DNA from: Prescottella defluvii
Lineage (GTDB): Bacteria; Actinomycetota; Actinomycetes; Mycobacteriales; Mycobacteriaceae
Reading direction: 5' to 3'
Length of the DNA: 64,000 nt
Assembly (NCBI RefSeq): GCF_000738775.1
Contig: NZ_JPOC01000038.1
Span: forward strand, 22,060-86,059
In this document: piece after piece, positions 10,514-18,165 of the stretch
Numbering within the stretch: position 1 is the stretch's first letter
Layout: each line of letters begins with the position of its first letter
The notes under the pieces: model-generated
Databases searched by the model: none
Seen by the model: the letters and a program-made list of their open reading frames with translations, nothing else
Told to the model about the DNA's origin: nothing
Program-made: the position numbers and the translations under genes

Positions 10514-10602
10514 CGGAGGCGAGAGGATTTGAACCTCCGGTCCCCTTTGAGGGGGACAACTCATTAGCAGTGAGTCCCATTCGGCCGCTCTGGCACGCCT
10601 CC
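10514..10602 (-). tRNA. tRNA-Ser (anticodon GCT)
   Basis: 89-base class II tRNA on the minus strand with acceptor GGAGGCG/CGCCTCC and discriminator G. The anticodon stem ACTCA/TGAGT closes loop CTGCTAA, giving anticodon GCT for AGC/AGU serine codons. The long variable arm (CCCCCTCAAAGGGG) is typical of tRNA-Ser. It lies 50 bases upstream of tRNA-Arg on the same strand, so the two may share a transcript. Confidence 0.96.
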
Positions 10603-10697
10603 TTGGGGGCCGGCTCTCTCGAACCGCCGAGCGAAACATTACACAGAGTTGCCCGACAAACACAAAACGGCTGGTCAGCGACGTCTGTGCCATGAAA

Positions 10698-11423
10698 TCA
10701 CCGTAGGTTCCCGTCGAACCAGTCGAAGATCCGGCGCTGCGCGTCGAGCATCGCGACGACGAGCGGATCCTCGTCCCCCGCATCTGCCTCGGTGACCGGC
10801 CGTTCGCCGGCTCGGTGCGCGAGGCCGCTGTAGCTGACGACGTTGGTGGGCGCGTCGGCCTGCGCGACGGCGTCGCGGAGCCGCTCGACGTGGTCGCGCG
10901 GGGTGAGAGGGTCGTCCTCGCCGTACAGGCCCAGCCACGGCGCCTCGAGCGACGGCCCGGCCTCGAGGAGGGTGGGGGTGTCGTCGTTGAGGGGTTCGAC
11001 GATGCCGTGCGCGGAGACACTCACCGCGGCCCCGACCGGCCGGTTGGTGGCGACGATCATCGCGGCGGTGCCGGCGTCGTCGAATCCGAGCACCCCGACG
11101 CAGTCCGGGTAGATGCCGCGGCCCACGAGCCAGTCGAAGGTGGCGTCGAAGTCGTCGAAGAGGCTCTGCCCGAACACCTCGGTGTCGCTGTGTGCGGCTT
11201 CGCGATGGAACAGGTGCGGGGCCACCACCAGCCAGCCCTCCGCGGCGAGCGCGCGCATCAGGTCGATCAACGCGGTGGTGAACTCGCGGGACTCGTGGAG
11301 CACGACGATGCCGCCGCGCGCGTGGCGATCGGGTTCGACGGCGGTCAGCGGCACCCGCGAAGCCTCCGCGGTGGAGTCTCCATCGGCACGCAGGGGAGCG
11401 CTGTCCCGGAAGATTCCCGGCAT
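10698..11423 (-). CDS. Dienelactone-hydrolase-fold protein with altered nucleophile
   Basis: 241-residue alpha/beta hydrolase of the dienelactone hydrolase group. The expected acid (LYGEDDPLTP) and His (GLAHRAGER) are present. The nucleophile elbow, normally G-[FY]-C-x-G-G, reads GFDDAG, so Asp replaces the catalytic Cys. It may be a non-catalytic relative or an Asp-nucleophile variant. It sits between tRNA-Ser and the divergent aminotransferase gene. Cytoplasmic; no signal peptide. Confidence 0.75.
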   Translation of the reverse strand: MPGIFRDSAPLRADGDSTAEASRVPLTAVEPDRHARGGIVVLHESREFTTALIDLMRALAAEGWLVVAPHLFHREAAHSDTEVFGQSLFDDFDATFDWLVGRGIYPDCVGVLGFDDAGTAAMIVATNRPVGAAVSVSAHGIVEPLNDDTPTLLEAGPSLEAPWLGLYGEDDPLTPRDHVERLRDAVAQADAPTNVVSYSGLAHRAGERPVTEADAGDEDPLVVAMLDAQRRIFDWFDGNLR

Positions 11424-11484
11424 GAATCAACTTTGGCACGACCACGTCGACAGTGCACGTGATCGCAGGGCGCATAATCGCATC

Positions 11485-12570
11485 GTGACCCCCGTGACCC
11501 GTGCTGATCTCGATTCCATCCCCACCTACGTGCCGGGCCGGAGTTTTCCCGGGGCGATCAAGCTGGCGAGCAACGAGACGACGCAGGGGCCGCTGCCCGG
11601 CGTCGCGCAGGCCATCGCCGACGCGGCCGCGACCGCGAACCGCTACCCCGACAACACCGCGGCAGCGCTGGTCGGCGCGCTGTCCGAGTCGCTCGGCGTG
11701 CCCCGGGAGCACATCGCGACCGGATGCGGCTCGGTGGCGCTGTGCCAGGAGTTGGTGCAGGCCACGTGCAACGAGGGCGACGAGGTCATCTACGCGTGGC
11801 GGTCGTTCGAGGCGTACCCGGTGGTGACGAAGGTGGCCGGCGCGGTCTCGGTGCCGGTGCCGCTCACCCCCGAACACGGCCACGACCTGGACGCGATGGC
11901 GGCCGCGGTCACCGACCGCACCCGACTGATCTTCGTGTGCAACCCCAACAACCCGACCGGCACCGCGCTGGGCCGCGAGGAACTCGAGCGGTTCCTCGAC
12001 GCCGTCCCGGCGAACGTCGTGGTCGCCCTCGACGAGGCGTACTTCGAGTACAACCGGTCCGGCGTCGACGGCATCGACCTGGCCCGCACCCGCCGCAACG
12101 TGGTGGTGCTGCGCACGTTCTCCAAGGCGTACGGGCTGGCGGGCGTCCGCGTCGGCTACGCGGTCGCCGATCCGGCGATCATCGCCGCGCTCACGAAGGT
12201 GCACATCACGTTCAGCGTCAACGCCGTCGCGCAGGCCGCCGCGATCGCCTGCCTGACCGCGCAGGACGAACTGCTCCGCCGCACCGACGACATCGTCGCC
12301 GAACGCGATCGGATGCGCGGCGCGCTCCTCGCCGCCGGCTACGACGTCCCGGTGACGCAGGCGAACTTCGTGTGGATGCCGCTCGGTGAGCGCTCCGCCG
12401 CGTACGGCGAGGCCAGTGCGGAGGCCGGTGTGGTGATCCGCCCGTACGGCGTCGACGGCGTCCGGATCACGATCGGCGACCCCCACGAGAACGACGCGTT
12501 CCTCGCGTTCGCGACATCCGCGGCGGCACTGGAACTCGCCGGCGTCCCGGCCGGCTCCCCCACGAAGTAA
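11485..12570 (+). CDS. pat: Histidinol-phosphate / aromatic aminotransferase (HisC2/Pat type)
   Basis: 361-residue PLP aminotransferase of fold type I. The PLP Lys lies in FSKAYGLAGVRVGY, with NPNNPTG and DEAYFEY motifs before it, and a C-terminal RITIGD segment holding the substrate-carboxylate Arg. GTG 11485 gives family length. Position matches M. tuberculosis Rv3772 (hisC2/pat), also in this synteny block, so an aromatic aminotransferase role is more likely than histidine biosynthesis, although the two cannot be told apart by sequence alone. It is divergent from the hydrolase gene. Confidence 0.85.
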   Translation: MTPVTRADLDSIPTYVPGRSFPGAIKLASNETTQGPLPGVAQAIADAAATANRYPDNTAAALVGALSESLGVPREHIATGCGSVALCQELVQATCNEGDEVIYAWRSFEAYPVVTKVAGAVSVPVPLTPEHGHDLDAMAAAVTDRTRLIFVCNPNNPTGTALGREELERFLDAVPANVVVALDEAYFEYNRSGVDGIDLARTRRNVVVLRTFSKAYGLAGVRVGYAVADPAIIAALTKVHITFSVNAVAQAAAIACLTAQDELLRRTDDIVAERDRMRGALLAAGYDVPVTQANFVWMPLGERSAAYGEASAEAGVVIRPYGVDGVRITIGDPHENDAFLAFATSAAALELAGVPAGSPTK

Positions 12571-12589
12571 TCCAACCGTTATCGGTCGC

Positions 12590-14356
12590 TTGTTTCTCCG
12601 TCACCAAATCGTTGGCAGACTCTGGGCGGTGTGTCGACCAGGGAGCGATCTGTCCGGACGCCGGACCCGGGGTCGGGTGTCGGTTGTCGCCGCGGCGCTC
12701 GGCGCGTCACTGACCGTCGGCGCGCTCGCCGTCGACGCCCGGCCGGCGGACGGTGACGTCGTTCCGGTGCGACTGCTCGCGATCAACGACCTGCACGGCA
12801 GCCTGCAGCCACCCGAGGGCGCTCGCGCCCAGATCTCCCGGCCCGACGGTCCCGCGACCGACGCCGGGGGCGCCGCGTACCTCGCCGCGTACGTCCAGCA
12901 ACTGCGCGGGCAGGCGCCCAACTCGCTGCTCTACTCGGTGGGCGACAGCTGGGGGTCCTCCCCGATCGAGTCGGCCCTGTTCCACGACGAACCGACCGTG
13001 GCCCTGTTGAACCGGATTGGCGTCGACGCTGCGTCGATCGGAACCCACGAGCTCGACGACGGGCTGGCGGAACTGCACCGCCTGCAGAACGGCGGCTGCC
13101 ACCCCGTGGACGGCTGCCAGTTCGAGCCGACCTTCGGCGGCGCCCAGTTCCCGTTGCTCTCCGCGAACATGGCCCTCCCCGACGGCACCCCCGCGGCCCT
13201 GCCCTACGCCGTCGACTACGTCGACGGGATTCCGGTCGGGGTGATCGGCGTGATGCCCTCCGACGCGCCGTCCAAGATCTCCATCGACGCGGTCGCCGAC
13301 CTGACGTTCGGCGACGAACTCGAGGCGATCGACCGCACCGCGGACACCCTCGACTTCCTCGGCGTGCGCGCCATCGTGGTCCTGCTGCACCGCGGCGACA
13401 CCCAGTCCGGCCTCGGCGGCCCCAATTCGTGCGACCTCGCCGACGGTCCCGCCCGCGCGATCGCGACGCAAGCGTCCCCCAAGGTGGACGCGATCTTCAC
13501 CGCCGACACCCACGCGCAGTTCAACTGCACGGTCGCCGATCCCGCCGGCAACCCGCGTCCGATGATGCAGGCCGCCTCGCACGGACGGATGGTGTCGGTG
13601 GTGGACCTGGCCATCGACCGCGATACCGGCGAGGTCGATCGGGACCGGACACAGGCGTTCAATCAGATAGTCACCCAAGACATCTCGCCGGACCCGTGGG
13701 CCGCCGAACTGGTCGAGCGGGCGAGCACGCAGTCCGCCGAGGTTGCCGAACGGTCGGTCGGCATCGCGACCGCCGACATCACCCGCGAACCCGACACGAG
13801 CGGTGAGAGTCCGTTGGGCAACCTGATCGCCGACGCCCAACTCGAGGCCGCCCGCGGGCGCGGGGCACAGATCGCCCTCACCAATCCGGGTGGCATCCGG
13901 GCCGACCTGCTACCCGACGCCGACGGCACCGTCACCTTCGGTGCCGCCTACCAGGTGCAGCCGTTCGCGAACTCGCTCGAAGTACGAACGGTCACCGGCA
14001 TGCAGTTGAAAGATGTTCTCGAGCAACAGTTCCAACCGCAGTCCGACGGCTCGACACGGGAGCTGATCCTGGCACCCTCGTCCAGCCTGGCCTACCGGAT
14101 CGACCGCGGAGCACCGATCGGTTCACGCATCGCCGACATCCGGGTCGACGGCATCGCCGTCGACCCGGACACCCCCTACCGGGTGGCGGTCAACAAGTTC
14201 CTCACCGACGGTGGCGATGGTTTCACGGTCCTGCAATCCGGCACCGAACCCGCCTCCGCCGGAACCGATCTCGACGCCCTCACCGCCTACCTGACGAACC
14301 ACTCCCCCGTCGCACCGCCACACCCCGGACGCATCGCAGTCGCGTCGCCGAACTGA
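12590..14356 (+). CDS. Secreted bifunctional metallophosphatase / 5'-nucleotidase-like protein
   Basis: Up to 588 residues. After an N-terminal signal sequence (hydrophobic VVAAALGASLTVGALAV) come a calcineurin-like phosphoesterase domain (about 58-345) and a 5'-nucleotidase C-terminal domain (about 375-575; NPGGIRADL and VQPFANSL). NDLHG and GDSW motifs are kept. Two catalytic motifs deviate: GNHE is GTHE, and GHTH is ADTH. The start is uncertain: TTG 12590, GTG 12629 and GTG 12677 are all in frame, the last giving the tightest signal peptide. Exported UshA/CpdB-like proteins release phosphate from extracellular nucleotides. Confidence 0.8.
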   Translation: MFLRHQIVGRLWAVCRPGSDLSGRRTRGRVSVVAAALGASLTVGALAVDARPADGDVVPVRLLAINDLHGSLQPPEGARAQISRPDGPATDAGGAAYLAAYVQQLRGQAPNSLLYSVGDSWGSSPIESALFHDEPTVALLNRIGVDAASIGTHELDDGLAELHRLQNGGCHPVDGCQFEPTFGGAQFPLLSANMALPDGTPAALPYAVDYVDGIPVGVIGVMPSDAPSKISIDAVADLTFGDELEAIDRTADTLDFLGVRAIVVLLHRGDTQSGLGGPNSCDLADGPARAIATQASPKVDAIFTADTHAQFNCTVADPAGNPRPMMQAASHGRMVSVVDLAIDRDTGEVDRDRTQAFNQIVTQDISPDPWAAELVERASTQSAEVAERSVGIATADITREPDTSGESPLGNLIADAQLEAARGRGAQIALTNPGGIRADLLPDADGTVTFGAAYQVQPFANSLEVRTVTGMQLKDVLEQQFQPQSDGSTRELILAPSSSLAYRIDRGAPIGSRIADIRVDGIAVDPDTPYRVAVNKFLTDGGDGFTVLQSGTEPASAGTDLDALTAYLTNHSPVAPPHPGRIAVASPN

Positions 14357-14403
14357 GTTCCGGCGCACTCGACGCTGGCCCGTCAACTTGGCCTCAAAGA
14401 ACT

Positions 14404-14422
14404 GTCCCCCCCATCGGGGGAC
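14404..14422. terminator. Hairpin between convergent genes
   Basis: GTCCCCC-N5-GGGGGAC (perfect 7-base stem) lies between the stop codons of the convergent nucleotidase and hydrolase genes. There is no clear T-run on either strand, so it may act as a weak bidirectional terminator. Confidence 0.45.
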
Positions 14423-14448
14423 ACGCTGCCCGAATGCGGGACACCTCG

Positions 14449-15498
14449 CTACCGGAGCACGTCGGCCCGCGCGTTGCGCCGGGTGTCCACGAGCGCGCCG
14501 TCGGTGGCGAGGGTGTAGTCGGCGCCGACGAAGACCTCCGTCGCGCGGGCCGACCCCTTCGTCACGTAGTCGAGGAATGCGACCTCGACGGCCGGGAACA
14601 CCGAGTTGGCGGGACCGTCCATGGGCTTGCCGTGGCTGGCCCCGCGGACCGTGGTCAGCCAGGCGGGCGCCTGCACCTGTGGGTACTGGACGAGCGACGG
14701 CCAGCCCGCCGGGTGCACGATGAAATCCGAAGTGCCGGTGACGATCAGCGTCGGCACCGTCGACGGCGTCACCCCGATGCCGAGAGTCGCGGGACCGGGC
14801 TCGATCGCGAGGGCGCCGACGACACGGAAGTCGGGGTCGAACTGCGTACCGATCCCCTGCAGCCGACCGCCGGAGATCAGTGCGGAACCGCCGCCGGCGG
14901 AATGGCCCGCGACGACCGTGCGGGTCAGATCGATACGGCCGTGCAGCGGACTGGTCACATCGGAGTTCACCGCCGCGGCGGCCCGCGCACCCATCTCGTG
15001 GGTGAGGCCGAACCAGTTGACGAGCGAATAGTTGACCGCGACGACGTAACCGTGGCTCGCCAAATGCCGGACGGTGGAGTCGTAGATGCCGGGTTCGACC
15101 AGGATGCCGGGCGTCCACAGCACGAGGGGCAGTGCACCGAGTTCGGCGATGTCCTCGGGGTAGTAGAACTCCACCCCGACAGGGTTACGCAGACCGGCGT
15201 CGGGGAAGGTCCCGAAACACTGCAAATCGTCCTGCACGTCGAAGCCGAGACGGACCACGCGGACGTAGAGGTCGGTCAACCCCACACAGTCCTGCACGCT
15301 GCTGGTGGCGGTGACCGCGTGCGGACCGGGCACGCCGAACTGCTGCTGGATCGCCGACGCGGACGCCGGGACCACTCCCGTCGGCGTCAGGCCCAGCGAA
15401 CCGGTGTCCGGTGAGGCCGACGCCCCGACTGCCGGGGCGAGAACGAGCGCGGTGGCCGTGAGACCGATACCGAGCATGCGGGCGGCGAGGTGACGCAT
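14449..15498 (-). CDS. Secreted alpha/beta hydrolase (chlorophyllase/cutinase-like lipase)
   Basis: 349-residue secreted hydrolase. The N-terminus MRHLAARMLGIGL plus a hydrophobic core and ASA-S reads as a Sec signal peptide. The nucleophile elbow is GHSAGGG (Ser), followed by an acid in VTGTSDFIVHP and a His in RGASHGKPMDG. ATG 15498 is preferred over an upstream in-frame ATG because AGGAAGG precedes it. Family resembles exported PET-hydrolase/chlorophyllase-type esterases; substrate unknown. Confidence 0.82.
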   Translation of the reverse strand: MRHLAARMLGIGLTATALVLAPAVGASASPDTGSLGLTPTGVVPASASAIQQQFGVPGPHAVTATSSVQDCVGLTDLYVRVVRLGFDVQDDLQCFGTFPDAGLRNPVGVEFYYPEDIAELGALPLVLWTPGILVEPGIYDSTVRHLASHGYVVAVNYSLVNWFGLTHEMGARAAAAVNSDVTSPLHGRIDLTRTVVAGHSAGGGSALISGGRLQGIGTQFDPDFRVVGALAIEPGPATLGIGVTPSTVPTLIVTGTSDFIVHPAGWPSLVQYPQVQAPAWLTTVRGASHGKPMDGPANSVFPAVEVAFLDYVTKGSARATEVFVGADYTLATDGALVDTRRNARADVLR

Positions 15499-15585
15499 GG
15501 ATGCCTTCCTGCGGTGGAGCTTGATCACGACCATGCTGCCATGGGCGTCTCCCGGACCGAACGGGGCGGATCGTGGGCATGAAAA

Positions 15586-15617
15586 AGCCCCTCACCTGTC
15601 GAAACAGGTGAGGGGCT
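15586..15617 (-). terminator. Strong rho-independent terminator
   Basis: Perfect 14-base inverted repeat (15586-15599 with 15604-15617) around CGAA; on the minus strand it is followed by TTTTT. It stops leftward transcription from the accessory islet before the hydrolase gene. No intact gene ends directly at it. Confidence 0.85.
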
Positions 15618-15793
15618 GTTGCGGAAGCAGCCAGAATTTCTCCTGGTCTGTAGGTTTTCCTCCAACAGACCGATCAGCGCCCACTCATGACTCCCCCACG
15701 GTGTGTCATGCGTGTGTCACATCGAGCCTCGTGACGTCAGCTCGGAATACTCCTCGGACGACGTCCGACTGCATGCGGTCTCCGTACGGGGTA
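15618..15793. other. Gene-free stretch at islet edge
   Basis: No reading frame, tRNA or clear promoter was recognised here. It lies between the strong leftward terminator and a degenerate tRNA-Ser-like remnant, in the lower-order DNA of the islet. Confidence 0.4.
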
Positions 15794-15816
15794 TTCAAAT
15801 CCCTCTGCTCCCGCCA
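15794..15816 (+). repeat. Degenerate tRNA-Ser 3' end (inverted relative to the intact copy)
   Basis: TTCAAATCCCTCTGCTCCCG followed by CCA matches the T-loop to acceptor 3' end of the tRNA-Ser(UGA) at 18037-18123 with two mismatches, but on the opposite strand. The T-stem upstream has an extra base and no cloverleaf can be built, so it is a remnant, possibly an old attachment site. Confidence 0.45.
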
Positions 15817-15819
15817 GGA

Positions 15820-15847
15820 CCCTTCAGCTGTTCATCAAGCTGAGGGG
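15820..15847 (-). terminator. Hairpin after small secreted-protein gene
   Basis: CCCTTCAGCT pairs with AGCTGAGGGG (one wobble) around an 8-base loop, beginning about 10 bases past the stop of the 15857-16213 gene. There is no long U-tract. Confidence 0.45.
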
Positions 15848-15856
15848 CATTTCGGC

Positions 15857-16213
15857 CTAGGGAGTGTTCAGGTACGTTTCGATGGCTTGCTGGGCCTTCG
15901 GGTTGCCGTTGCCGATACCGACGATGCCTCCGATAACGGCGCCGGTCGGGCCGCCGATGATGCAGCCGGCGAGGCTGCCGGGGAACATCGATATGCAGCC
16001 GATGCCGAGGCCTATAGCGGAGCCCGTCGCGACCCCCTCGGCACCGCCTTGCTCCCAGCCGATGCCCAACTCGTTCAACATGTTGTCGAGCGCCTGCTGT
16101 TTGGTCAGTGGCGGCTGGGTGGTCGGCGGCGGGTCCGCGTGCGCAGTCCCGGCTCCGACGAGTACCGCTCCGGCGACCAGCGCCGATGCTGCCACCCTTT
16201 TGATCAGGTTCAT
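15857..16213 (-). CDS. Small secreted glycine-zipper-like protein
   Basis: 118-residue exported protein. Signal peptide MNLIKRVAASALVAGAVLVG ends at AHA-D; the mature part has a Pro/Thr linker, a short helix (KQQALDNMLNELG), then a Gly/Ala/Ile-rich hydrophobic stretch (about 68-105, with GGPTGAVIGGIVGIGNGN) like glycine-zipper membrane-active proteins. ATG 16213 has AGGTG at a good distance; a GTG three codons upstream overlaps that site. Typical of small secreted proteins of nocardioform actinomycetes; function unknown. Lies in the accessory islet. Confidence 0.65.
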   Translation of the reverse strand: MNLIKRVAASALVAGAVLVGAGTAHADPPPTTQPPLTKQQALDNMLNELGIGWEQGGAEGVATGSAIGLGIGCISMFPGSLAGCIIGGPTGAVIGGIVGIGNGNPKAQQAIETYLNTP

Positions 16214-16353
16214 CGCGATCACACCTCGCGGTCGAAGGACGAGTCCGGCCGACTGTATTCCCGCCGTCTCCCGGCCGTCCGGCTAACGGTCCGCACTGTT
16301 ACCCAGCTGCTGCCATGACGATCTACCGGGCTCCGTTGCACTTCGGCACCAGC

Positions 16354-16600
16354 TCACCTGCCTTGCCAGGCATAGTCGATCACGTTGTCGACAGCCGTCA
16401 CGGTGAGGTCTCCTGCTTCGAGGTCCTCGAGGGCTGTTCCTTCGAGGAGATCGACAGGGGTCAGCCACCAGGTCAAGGCACCGTAGGGGTCCCTGTCGAC
16501 GAAGAGGCGCCGGTTCGCGTGTGGCGGACGAAGTCGTGAATCTTGTGCCGCTGGATGTCGAACTGGGAGGTCGGGTACGCACCCTACGGAAGCCGTCCGG
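16354..16600 (-). pseudogene. C-terminal gene fragment, frameshifted
   Basis: Minus-strand translation ending at 16354 reads RRLFVDRDPYGALTWWLTPV followed by an acidic stretch and VDNVIDYAWQGR-stop, clearly protein-like. Upstream of about 16515 the sense switches frame to YPTSQFDIQRHKIHDFVRHT, so the gene has a frameshift and no start could be found. Protein family not recognised. Consistent with decay in an integrated element. Confidence 0.5.
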
Positions 16601-16768
16601 CCGGCTGGCGAACCGCCGGCAACTTCCTCTTCTTGTCCGGTGTTCTGCTTGATGCCCTGCCTGGCATCTATCTGTGGCAGAGAAGAACCCCACGACCGGG
16701 TCCTTCTCGAAGCCCGCCGAGATACCTCACTCGGCCCGGTCCTGGCCCAGTGTCTACAACGTCATGAC

Positions 16769-17080
16769 CCGCGACAGCTAGTTGCGCACGGCCCCATCAA
16801 TTGCTCGATCGACTCCGTAGACACCGAGTTCGAGCAGGCGATCAAGGATATCGAGTAGTGATGCGCCCTCGGTCACGAGTCTGTGCCGCCGTGTAGGCCG
16901 CGAGCGTGGTCGGGTTGATCCGCTGCACCGCGAGCCAACGTTCGACCGCCTGAGCCACCGTGACGATCCCCGCCTCGTCGGCCGCAGCCTGAGTGGCTTC
17001 CTTTTTGAGCGTGTCCTGCAACTCGTCGAGGAACTTCGGAAGGTTGCCGGATCTTCCGACGTCAGGGGCGGTTATTTAGA
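16769..17080 (-). pseudogene. Decayed gene fragment, possibly of a mobile-element protein
   Basis: Minus-strand sense reads GRSGNLPKFLDELQDTLKKE, then AGIVTVAQAVERWLAVQRIN and PTTLAAYTAAQT. After a frameshift it continues as SLLDILDRLLELGVYGVDRA to a stop near 16769. The VTVAQAVERWLA-PTTLAAYTA pattern faintly recalls the core-binding domain of tyrosine recombinases, but the domain is incomplete and there is no catalytic part. Its 5' end lies inside the duplicated tRNA-flanking repeat. Confidence 0.45.
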
Positions 17081-17151
17081 ACCGCCCCTGACCTTGGCGG
17101 AAGCGGAGGGATTTGAACCCCCGGTGGGTTCAACGCCACGCTCACCTTCAA
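17033..17151 (-). repeat. Duplicated tRNA-Ser 3' half plus terminator (direct repeat copy 1, candidate attachment site)
   Basis: This stretch matches 17972-18090 at a constant offset of 939 bases. It contains the hairpin CAGGGGCGGTT/AACCGCCCCTG and the 3' half of tRNA-Ser(UGA) from the discriminator to the anticodon loop, where similarity ends. A truncated tRNA copy ending at the anticodon loop is what integration at a tRNA gene leaves behind. Confidence 0.75.
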
Positions 17152-17259
17152 GAAGCGCCGGGGATAAATTCACGATCCAGCGAGAGTTTGTCCGGTCAGG
17201 TAGTTACCTACGCGCGACCGATCCACACCTGACCATGACCCCATCGGGATGCGCCACGA

Positions 17260-17628
17260 TCACCACATCTGGAACACGTCGACGATGTTGTCCCAGTACG
17301 AGAGATCGTTCACGGTGAACGCCATCGTCCCGCCGCGAGACACCGCCTCCTCGATCAACTCGTGGGTCGAAGCGAACACCAACGTCGGGTGCGTGTCGTA
17401 GATCGACCCCTCACCGAGATAGACCATCTTCTGGTCGTTGGGTACGACGGCATCGAAAATGTTGCCCGCACCGACATCTCGCAACACGCGAGTCTCGTTG
17501 CGGTCGAACGAGATCGCCTGGTACCGGTCCCCCGAGAAGAGCTCAACAGCCGAGGCTGTCCCCGCGCCGAGCGCCAGGACAGCGCACGCACCTGCTGCCG
17601 AAGCCGCGATCTTCAATGCCGTCTTCAT
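17260..17628 (-). CDS. Small secreted protein, unknown (islet cargo)
   Basis: 122-residue exported protein. MKTALKIAASAAGACAVLAL and a following GTASA-V cleavage site form a signal peptide; the roughly 93-residue mature part is acidic, has no Cys and shows no known domain (TLVFASTHELIEEAVSRGG, then DLSYWDNIVDVFQMW at the C-terminus). ATG 17628 has AGGTGGGG upstream and is chosen over GTG 17637. It is the only intact gene between the two copies of the tRNA-Ser direct repeat. Confidence 0.65.
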   Translation of the reverse strand: MKTALKIAASAAGACAVLALGAGTASAVELFSGDRYQAISFDRNETRVLRDVGAGNIFDAVVPNDQKMVYLGEGSIYDTHPTLVFASTHELIEEAVSRGGTMAFTVNDLSYWDNIVDVFQMW

Positions 17629-17971
17629 GGTCCCCACCTAGGAATCCTCCTGTCCCCGCCGCCGCGAATCGGCGGCGTGCTGACATCACCACGCTGCCGA
17701 AACCGAAATCAATCAGATGATTCAGTTTGTGAGGTACGTCACGTTGAACGAAACGGCTCTGCGTAGGGGCGCGTGGTCGAGACCTGCCAAAGGCCTCGCC
17801 GTCGTCTTCTGTGGCGAGACGGCTGTTGAGCGCGGTTCAAGCGTGTCGGCGGCGAATAGTCATCCCAGGAACGAAACTGTGCAGATGTCGCCGCTCGGCA
17901 GCCCGACTTTCTCAACGACATTTCTCAACGCCACGCCCGCGATACCAGCGATCGCGTGTCATGCCTGTGCC
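17629..17971. other. Gene-free stretch inside the tRNA-Ser islet
   Basis: Contains the promoter side of the small secreted gene. No credible reading frame on either strand was found. The stretch ends at the second direct-repeat copy beside the intact tRNA-Ser. Confidence 0.4.
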
Positions 17972-18090
17972 ACTTCGGGACGTTGCCGGATCTTCCGACG
18001 TCAGGGGCGGTTTCTCAAAACCGCCCCTGACCGTGGCGGAAGCGGAGGGATTTGAACCCCCGGTGGGTTTAACGCCACGCTCGCTTTCAA
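17972..18090 (-). repeat. Direct repeat copy 2 (intact tRNA-Ser side)
   Basis: Partner of 17033-17151: terminator hairpin, the discriminator and the 3' half of tRNA-Ser(UGA). Differences cluster in the hairpin loop and at the ends, while the tRNA part is nearly identical. Confidence 0.75.
18003..18028 (-). terminator. Terminator of tRNA-Ser(UGA)
   Basis: CAGGGGCGGTTT-N2-AAAACCGCCCCTG type hairpin directly after tRNA-Ser on the minus strand; the same hairpin is duplicated near 17063-17090. On the minus strand it is not followed by a long U-run. Confidence 0.6.
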
Positions 18091-18123
18091 GGCGAGTGCA
18101 TTCGGCCGCTCTGCCACGCTTCC
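18037..18123 (-). tRNA. tRNA-Ser (anticodon TGA)
   Basis: 87-base class II tRNA on the minus strand: acceptor GGAAGCG/CGCTTCC, discriminator G, anticodon stem CTCGC/GCGAG closing CTTGAAA, giving anticodon TGA for UCA codons. The variable arm is long as expected. Its 3' half is duplicated 939 bases downstream. Confidence 0.95.
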
Positions 18124-18165
18124 GTGGCAGATCCTAACCGCATGCGCGGCGGGGGGTGAAACCGA

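Noticed and set aside
10675..12486. 603-codon minus-strand frame over the hydrolase and aminotransferase genes
   Set aside because: Shadow of both genes; no conserved segments.
16543..16767. Plus-strand 74-codon frame in the islet
   Set aside because: No ribosome-binding site or hydrophobic pattern, and the minus strand carries recognisable gene-fragment sense next to it.
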